64,000 nucleotides of DNA from Gnetum montanum. Taxonomy: Eukaryota > Streptophyta > Gnetopsida > Gnetales > Gnetaceae. The stretch lies in the NCBI GenBank assembly GCA_015680685.1, contig MNCI01026399.1, positions 897,972 to 961,971 on the forward strand, given 5' to 3'. The notes beneath the pieces are model-generated. The model made no database searches, was not told the origin of the DNA, and saw nothing but the letters and a program-made list of their open reading frames with translations. This document shows positions 57,801 to 64,000 of this stretch, piece by piece; the first letter of the stretch is position 1, and every line of letters begins with the position of its first letter. The position numbers and the translations under genes were made by a program.

Positions 57801-60800
57801 TAGGTATCATCATCTTCATCATTAGAGTGTTGGTGATGTACTTGCTCAAGTTCATTCATGCTTTCAACATAAGCACATGTTAGGCTCTTAGTTGGTTCTA
57901 TGCATAATGCGCTGCTATTAGAATCAGTTGTTAGGCACTAGGTTCTCTCTTGTTTTATGGCTATTACGTATAGGCACTTTTGTATTTCTATTTCTTCTGC
58001 ATACTGATTGTATGCTTTAATGGATGTGTTTTTAATAGACTAGAGTTTCTGCATGCAATTACACTCGTTATCACTATACGTGATGCATGGAATGTGCTTT
58101 TTCTCCATTTTTCCAAATTCATTCTCCTTGGAAATCTCCAAGGAGAGGTCTTTGATGCCCATTCTTGCATCCACAGTACTTAACCATGCATGTCCCATGA
58201 TGATAGGAAATTCAACATTGTAATTTTCAACCTTGATCACTAGGAAATCAGTAGGGTAGGACCATCCACAGACTGTGGCCATAATGTCCTCCACTAATCC
58301 CAAAGGAATAGTGATTGACTAATTTGCCAATTCAAATGGATGCTACTCTTCTTAAGGGGTGGAAGGTTCTAAGCCTTGCACATGTCATGTGATATGAGAT
58401 TAAATCTAGAACCAAAGTTAAGAAGAGCCTTACATGGTTCATGTTTGGTGATTTATAAGTAGATAAGGGGACTTCTAGGATCAACTCTCTTTGTAGGGAG
58501 ACTACTAGCCTTGATGTAGTTAGAAACAACATGGGTTAACATTAAATTGTGGATCTTATGTGACATCTGGTTTGAAGGGATGTCAAAGGTATTTGATGCA
58601 AAGGATGAGGTAGCTAGAGATACATGGTGACTGGTCACATTAGGTTGTGAGGGCTTGGGAGGACTATTAGGTTAGAAGAATGGTTGTTGCTTGGATTGAT
58701 TGTTTGATCCACTTGGCTAGAAGTCTGGTTGCAAGTTTATAGCCCTTGTAGCATTTCGTTAATGCAATTTTGGGGGAATTTCATCCTACATAGATGGAGC
58801 AAAAGGTAACTGGGTAAAGGGTAGAGGGATATGTACAAATGGATGCGGGGGATGATATGGATATGGGTTCTTCCCCTGAGTAAATGGTCAATGATTTCAA
58901 TGATATTCTGGGGGATAATAGTGATGCTAGAACGAAGCATGACTTGTAGAGCTTCGTGGAGAAACAGGTTGTTGGACATAGTACCCAGAAGGATTTGGCT
59001 ACCTGTAAGTGTACTATTTCCTTGGTGGTGGCATCCCCCATGACTGTGGTTGCTGCCATTGCTGATATTTCTCATACAATTGTGGTGGAACTCCACTTGG
59101 ATAATAAGCCTATTGTTGCTGGTGGAACTACCTTGGATTTCCTTGAGGATAAGGTAATATTCTGGGTGCTTACCTCCTTGATAGTCAAGGATTTAGTGTG
59201 TACACCCCAGACTCTTGTAAATGTGACAACACAGGGCAACATCCCTTAGGATGTTTGTATTAATAGATGTCACAACCAGTATCATCATCAAAGTCAGTTT
59301 TCACAACTTCTTCTACTGTAGCAACCTTGCCCTTACCTCATTGATAGGCACGTTTAGCTTCTTTTCATCTCCCACGATCACGTTCACTATTCCACTCTTT
59401 GGATTCTTCAACAATTTTCATAATAGTTTGAGATTTTTCATCCAAAGAGTTCCATAATTTATCAACCTTAGCCAAAATATCAAAAGTAGATTTTTGAATA
59501 GGCAAGGTTTCTCTATTTGCCACTTCATCAAGTGGTGCATTCTCCTCTTCACAAAATTAGACCTCTCTTTTTTTGATGGAAGGGTTCCTATTATGCTCTT
59601 CTGCACTTTCCCTTTTTCGTAACTCACCTTCTTATTTTGCTACCTACTCTATAAGCCTTTGGATCTAATGAGCTCTTATTTTAGAGAGTCTCCCTTGGGC
59701 ATACACCCCAAGAGTTCTTCTAGTTTTTGCTCTGAGTCCATCTATGATGTGGTAGAGTTGTTCCCTCTAAGAATAACCATGGCTAGGGCATCAATGTAAG
59801 AGAGAATAGTATCTGCCCATGGTGGCATCCAAGGGTTCATGTATTCCCTATTTCTAGCCTTGGATTTACCTTCTTAAATTAGACACTCTAGAGTACATTT
59901 GGTTTATGTCATTAAATAGCTCAAGCATTTTACTCCATCAGTAGATAGATTCTGGATCTAAGGACTGGTACCAGCTTTCAGCTTCCTTGATGAGTGTCCT
60001 AGGGAAGAGCTTGAGTTTCTGCTAATCATTTTCAATGTTTTGTAAGGCATAAGCATCATGGAAAGCTTGGAGATGTGTTTATGGATTAGAATTGTATCCC
60101 CCTTCAAATCTTGGGATATTGTTCATATCTAAGTGCTTGATCTGATAGTCTTTCATATGCCTAGTTGGAATCTTTACTACCTCTGCAATGTTAACAATTC
60201 TTCAAGTCACCAATAGAGACTCATTATCATCATTATTACATTATCTCTGATGATGTCCTCTGTTACCCCGATGTTCTTGGCAGGTTTTGCAGTCATTATT
60301 AACTTGTTGATCATCTTCATCACCATTATTTTTACGGTGGCTTCTATGAGAACCAACAGATGAAGAGGAATGTTTGAAATTGGATGAATAGGAAGGTGGA
60401 CCACCACCACCACCATGGTGTCTACCATCACCTTTTCACTCATTATGACCACCATCCTTAGATTCCTTGCCATCATGATGTTTACTTGAGTCCCTACCTT
60501 GACTGTCACTTTTTCCTAAACGTAGTTTATGAATAGTGGATTGTAGGTTCATGGCCACATCCTCATTGCTAATAACAGGGGGTGAAGAATATTCATGTGG
60601 GAAACCCTCAGGAGAAGGATCCTCATTATTAGTTTGGTTCAGCAAAAACAAGGGATTAAAGAAATGTTTCCCTTGCACAAGTTCATGTTGCTTCTCCTGG
60701 TGTCAATCTTGCCTACATTATTTTCCATGGGATAATGGTCTCGAGTGTTGAAGGCATGCACAATGTATTCCTCTTGAAGATTTGAGATGCCTAACTTTTT

Positions 60801-61004
60801 AAGAGTTTGAATTAGCATCCTAAGCACAGATTGATTGAGAGGTAATACAATGTTGTCATCCATGTCTCACTATTGCATGTGTTCATCTTGATGCAATATG
60901 AAAGTGAAGTCAGGTACATACTTATTAGGATGAGTATATACCACCTTGCATTCTTAAGGGATAGGCAGTTTTGCATCCTCATTCCTACAAGAAGAAGAAG
61001 ACAT
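54837..61004 (-). pseudogene. gag-pol: Y gag-pol polyprotein, broken
   Basis: Start ATG at 61004 (MSSSSCRNEDAKLP). Gag: VVYTHPNKYVPDFTFILHQDE, basic Ser/His/Gly-rich segment (60420-60560), capsid NIPRFEGGYNSNP (about 60090-60130), Cys/His block (about 59230-59285), Pro-rich tail. Retropepsin: Asp replaced by Asn (58417-58419), later FPIIMGHAWLST (58200). RT: WVSPLIIVPKKDGKW, FLDGYSGYNQI, catalytic FMDDFSTYG intact (57071-57076). RNase H 56527-56290 (FRHYVLDYKVFVHIDH, DNVVPNHLSQL). Integrase 55774-55508: both aligned Asp positions are Asn (55718-55720, 55598-55600). C-terminal end 55070-54837 (WEGPYIIGENF, SHGRDGLPC, stop). Frame changes lie near 60700-60850 and 58310-58330, with many TAG/TAA/TGA stops. 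Confidence 0.88.
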
Positions 61005-61141
61005 TTTACAATATAAAATAAAACATCAGTGTGCTTTTTATAATTCTATGTATAGCGAGAATGATATAGACCTTGAGGTTGGTACAACTATATTAATGGT
61101 ATTCACTAAACCTAGATAGCACATGTTTCAAAAAAATTGAG

Positions 61142-61159
61142 TCCTTGGTAATGGTGCCA
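61142..61159 (-). other. Y primer binding site, tRNA-Asp type
   Basis: Minus TGGCACCATTACCAAGGA, one base from the LTR; differences from the tRNA-Asp complement are transitions. Confidence 0.78.
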
Positions 61160-61160
61160 A

Positions 61161-62118
61161 CGATGAATGGAAAAGATACCCATATGCTCAACCATACGAA
61201 TCACGAAGCATTCACGTGTGATCCAATTGAATTCCAAGGACTCTATGTTCTTCGGTACACTAGTTGTCTAGGCAATGAACCTTGCCTTAAGGTCATTCAT
61301 TGTCTTTCTAATTATACTTGTAATGTATATGGTATAGTTAAGTGTAATCGAGGTATATGATTTTTATGGTTTTATGTTTTTAGGATTTGTGGTGTTGAAA
61401 TATAAAGATAAGATGATTTACTACTACTAAGATTTAATTAATTAACTATTGTCTAACTAGTCCTAACATAAGCATTCGGTCCCACTTGCCATACACATCC
61501 TAAACTCACGTACTCACTGTTGGGATTACCAAGCGCTACGCTATTGGGTGAACCAAGTAATAATGCTATTGGGATTACCAAGCAAATATGTGTTTATGCT
61601 CGAAGCAGTCGTACTTATGTGCTTAATCTATTTAGCTTAATTAATTGATCAGTTGCTCAAAGACTAATTTAGCTTAATTAATGTCCTAATTAATGAAAAT
61701 AATGAATGCATAAATAAATCATTAATTTAATCCAAGAACTACAAGGTTTGATCAAGAAGCTCATCTTTATTACCATTCACACTAGTGTGTTTAGGTACAA
61801 TAGTGCTCAAATAAAGATCTGTACACTTTCAAACTCCTACTGTGGGCACTTAGAGAAATATTTTAACTCTCAAATAAAAAAAATTTAAGAGCTTTACTAC
61901 TATGACAAAAATTCTACATCATAAGGGTGGTTGGTGAGCTCGTACTTATAGTTTTTTCCCTAGGGCTACATCGACGGGGCTTTGTTAATGTAGCAAACGC
62001 TACGTTAATGCGACCCCATCAATGGGGCACACCACATAGATGGGGCCTTTTCAATAAGGGCTCATTAATGAGGCCACATCAATGGGGGCCCATTGATGTG
62101 ACTCTTTAACATTCATTA
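61161..62118 (-). repeat. Y 5' LTR
   Basis: 958 bp, aligned end to end with 50028-50982. The array of atcaatgggg-type units is at about 61968-62100. The minus TATA box is changed to TATAAGTA. Terminal TG and CA are both mutated. Confidence 0.87.
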
Positions 62119-63228
62119 CCTAGGGAACAACTTAAGATTTTGTCATTCATTCTCTATGTTCAAGAATGCACAGACATCGTGAAAGGCTTGTATATGGTTC
62201 TGTGGATCTAAATTGTATTCCCCTTCAAACTTGGAGATACTATTCATATCCAACCACTTTATTTAGCTACCTTTCACATGCCTTGATAGAATTCTCACTA
62301 CCTTTGCAATATTCAACATATTTTGAGTAACAAGCAAAGGCTCATCATAGTCATGGCCAATGTGATGACCATGATGCCTATGATGTCCTTTCTTGTCCCT
62401 TCTCTTGTGGTGGAGGGCCTCCCTTTATTTCCCATGTCCTTGATCTCAACGGTTCGATGAATCCTATGATCATATTTATCTCATTGATTACCTTCATCAT
62501 AGTCACGTCCCTTGTGGCTTTGATCAAAGCTAGAGGAGAAAGAAGAGGATGACGAAGGTAAAGAAGAAGAAGGACTAGCATTGCAATGCTTACCATCCCC
62601 TCTTTGATGGTCATAGCCATGATCATCATTGTGATGCCTATTCCTATCCTTGCCATGACTCCCACCTTTGAATCCCCTATGATCATGGGATCCATTCTTA
62701 TTTGAACTAGGATTATTTATAGTGGACTGTAAGTTTTGGTTCAAGCTCCCTTCATCAAAACCAAGGGAAGGAGAGTCAGTAAAATGAGAACCCCCAGAGA
62801 AGTGATCATCACTATCTTTTTGGCCTAGCAAGAACAAGGGGTTATTAAACTATTTTCCCTTCACAACTTCATAGCATTTCTTTTATTGCCAATCGATTTT
62901 ACATTATGCTTTAGTGGGATGGTAATCCCTGGAGTCGTGATCCAACATAACGTATTTAGCATGGAGCCCCTTTATGCCCAACTTCATAAGTTTGTTGGAG
63001 CATCATAGGAATTGATTGATTAGGTGGTAACACAATGTTTCCCTTCATGTTCCTCCATCACATTTGATCATCTTGATGTAGGACAAAGGTGAAATCGAGC
63101 ACATACTCATCAAGATGAGCATATACCACTTGACATTATTGGGGCACTAGTTGGTTCAATTGTTCATTCCTTTGATTGGATGTGTGCTCAAATTTTGGTG
63201 GAGAATCATCCATATGAGAAGAAGATAT
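62119..63228 (-). pseudogene. gag: X gag, first part
   Basis: The family start codon is lost (ATG to ATA at 63226-63228); the next in-frame Met is at 63213. Recognised blocks: FTFVLHQDDQM (about 63060-63100), WRNMKGNIVLPPNQS, a His/Gly/Asp/Arg-rich basic segment (62837-62481, KNGSHDHRGFKGGSHGKDRN) and the beginning of the capsid domain (QAFHDVCAFLNIENE, then a TGA where T has Trp, then QNLKLFPR). The reading stops at the Y LTR and resumes at 50027. Confidence 0.82.
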
Positions 63229-63361
63229 TTTGGATTAAAAAGAAAAATTATTGTAATTTTTACAATTTTTATTAGTTATAATGATTGCAACTTTAAGGTT
63301 TGATCCAACAATGTTGAATAATTTTTACTAAGTCCTAGATAATGCACAAAGAAAACTAAAA

Positions 63362-63379
63362 TCCTCGGCAATGGTGCCA
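63362..63379 (-). other. X primer binding site, tRNA-Asp type
   Basis: Minus TGGCACCATTGCCGAGGA, only three transitions from the tRNA-Asp complement. Confidence 0.8.
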
Positions 63380-63380
63380 A

Positions 63381-64000
63381 TGATGAGTAGCAAGTATATC
63401 CTATGCCCAACCATATGAATCACTAATGTTCACTTAGTGATCTGGTCGAATTCTGTAGACTTTAGTTCTCTAAGTACACTAGGTTCTAGGAGCAAAAACT
63501 AACCAGGGCAATTGTTGTCTTCCCAGTTCCACTTATGAAGTGTAGGTATATGGTTAAGTGTAATTGGGTCATATGATTTTTTATCATTTTATCAGTTTTA
63601 TGAATTAAGTTGCCTAAGAATCAAGAATAAAGAATAAAATAATTTAATTGCTAAATTAATCTAGTAACTAGCTAACACTAAACTAATCCTAACATAAGCA
63701 TTCATTCCCACTTTTTGTACACATTCTGAACACGTATAACACTATTGGATTACCAAACATTAAGTGTTACTGGGATTACCAAGTGTTAGATGTATGCTTG
63801 AAGTGATCATACTTATGTTTGCTATTTAATCTATATTAATTAATTACTTAAATACTTAAAAACATTGAAGAAAATTACTTGAATATTCAATGCTTAAAGA
63901 AAATAATTAATCTAGTCCAAGTGCTACAAGGTTTGATTAGAAAGCTCATCTTTATTACCACACACACTTAAGTGCTTAGGTATTATAGTGCTTGAATAAA
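63381..64000 (-). repeat. X 5' LTR, cut by window end
   Basis: Starts TGATGAGTAGC on the plus strand and follows the 3' LTR at 39083 closely through the R/U5 region, ending at the window edge before TATA and U3. Confidence 0.85.

Larger units (their letters stand above)
50028..62118 (-). mobile_element. Element Y: complete-plan gypsy element nested in X gag
   Basis: 12.09 kb with both LTRs (50028-50982; 61161-62118). Order on the minus strand: LTR, PBS, gag, protease, RT, RNase H, integrase, spacer, internal promoter, env-position ORF, LTR. It splits X gag between codons for QNLKLFPR (62142-62119) and TLIKEVES (50027 down). The junctions do not give a clean 5-bp duplication (left tgtct, right cctag), so the ends have changed after insertion. 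The 5' LTR termini are mutated (plus edges CGATGAATGG and ...attcatta). Confidence 0.9.
39083..64000 (-). mobile_element. Element X: complete-plan gypsy element, split by Y, 5' LTR cut by window
   Basis: Minus-strand order: 5' LTR (63381 to beyond 64000), PBS, gag part 1 (63228-62119), insertion of Y (62118-50028), gag part 2 and pol (50027-45272), spacer, internal promoter, env-position ORF (42971-40160), PPT, 3' LTR (39083-39961). The two LTRs are clearly homologous (for example ...agttgcctaagaatcaag...). RT type (LLNWQKSH, VLGHRIS, GIEVDPKKI), tRNA-Asp PBS and an extra ORF after integrase place X and Y near the Athila lineage. Without Y, X spans about 12.8 kb within the window. Confidence 0.88.

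Noticed and set aside
60207-60509. Met/Val-rich 100-codon frame in Y
   Set aside because: Shadow of the basic His/Gly/Ser-rich gag segment in the adjacent frame.
1-64000. Endogenous pararetrovirus or host protein-coding genes
   Set aside because: All recognisable protein blocks fit copia, gypsy-type, chromovirus or LINE elements; no movement-protein motif or intron-exon host gene was found.

Overview
The window is repeat-rich nuclear DNA of a higher plant. I see no convincing host gene. Almost every base that can be assigned belongs to LTR retrotransposons inserted into one another, plus one LINE fragment. The plant origin rests on a Ty1/copia element primed by initiator-Met tRNA, Ty3/gypsy elements primed by tRNA-Asp with an extra ORF in the env position (an Athila-like design), a chromovirus, and frequent CAG-to-TAG changes of the kind expected from CHG methylation. 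The species cannot be fixed from the sequence. Single N characters at 239, 23603, 24761, 29396, 29657 and 36390 look like gap placeholders.

Layout, with my working labels. 1-3539: copia element on the minus strand, cut by the window edge and inserted into element V. 3540-11143: V (minus), a gypsy-type derivative with gag and an env-position ORF but no pol; its 5' LTR is 10297-11143 and it sits in a LINE reverse transcriptase fragment (11144-12240, minus). 12241-12983: AT-rich, unassigned. 12984-20217: T (plus), complete, with two LTRs, tRNA-Asp PBS, target-site duplication GCTAT, and only gag-protease coding. 20218-29358: unassigned AT-rich DNA followed by the 3' half of chromovirus W (minus). 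It contains a 3415-bp apparently exact duplication (20188-23602 = 24762-28176) split by an orphan gag fragment between Ns, probably an assembly error. 29359-36579: Z (minus), a sister of T with the same internal deletion, in an LTR-internal-LTR-remnant-LTR arrangement inserted in W; W resumes at 36585-37900 with RNase H and RT. 39083 to the window end: X (minus), whose gag is split by the complete 12.1-kb element Y (minus, 50028-62118).

X and Y have the full plan: LTR, PBS, gag, protease, RT, RNase H, integrase, a conserved non-coding spacer, an internal promoter, an env-position ORF, PPT and LTR. V, T and Z look like deletion derivatives of a sister subfamily. T and Z keep gag and protease; V keeps gag and the env-position ORF. 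All share leader, PBS, spacer and PPT-type motifs, which suggests mobilisation in trans by a complete relative.

The most unusual signal is regulatory. V, T and Z carry an array of CGATATCG-type palindromes just upstream of the LTR TATA box. X and Y carry a different array (units like ATCAATGGGGCC) at the same place. In V, X and Y the same type of array recurs upstream of a second TATA box ahead of the env-position ORF. Each subfamily thus seems to use one cis-code for both promoters. Every coding region shows nonsense or active-site changes, so these copies are decayed, although T keeps its protease active-site triad and Y its RT FMDD motif.
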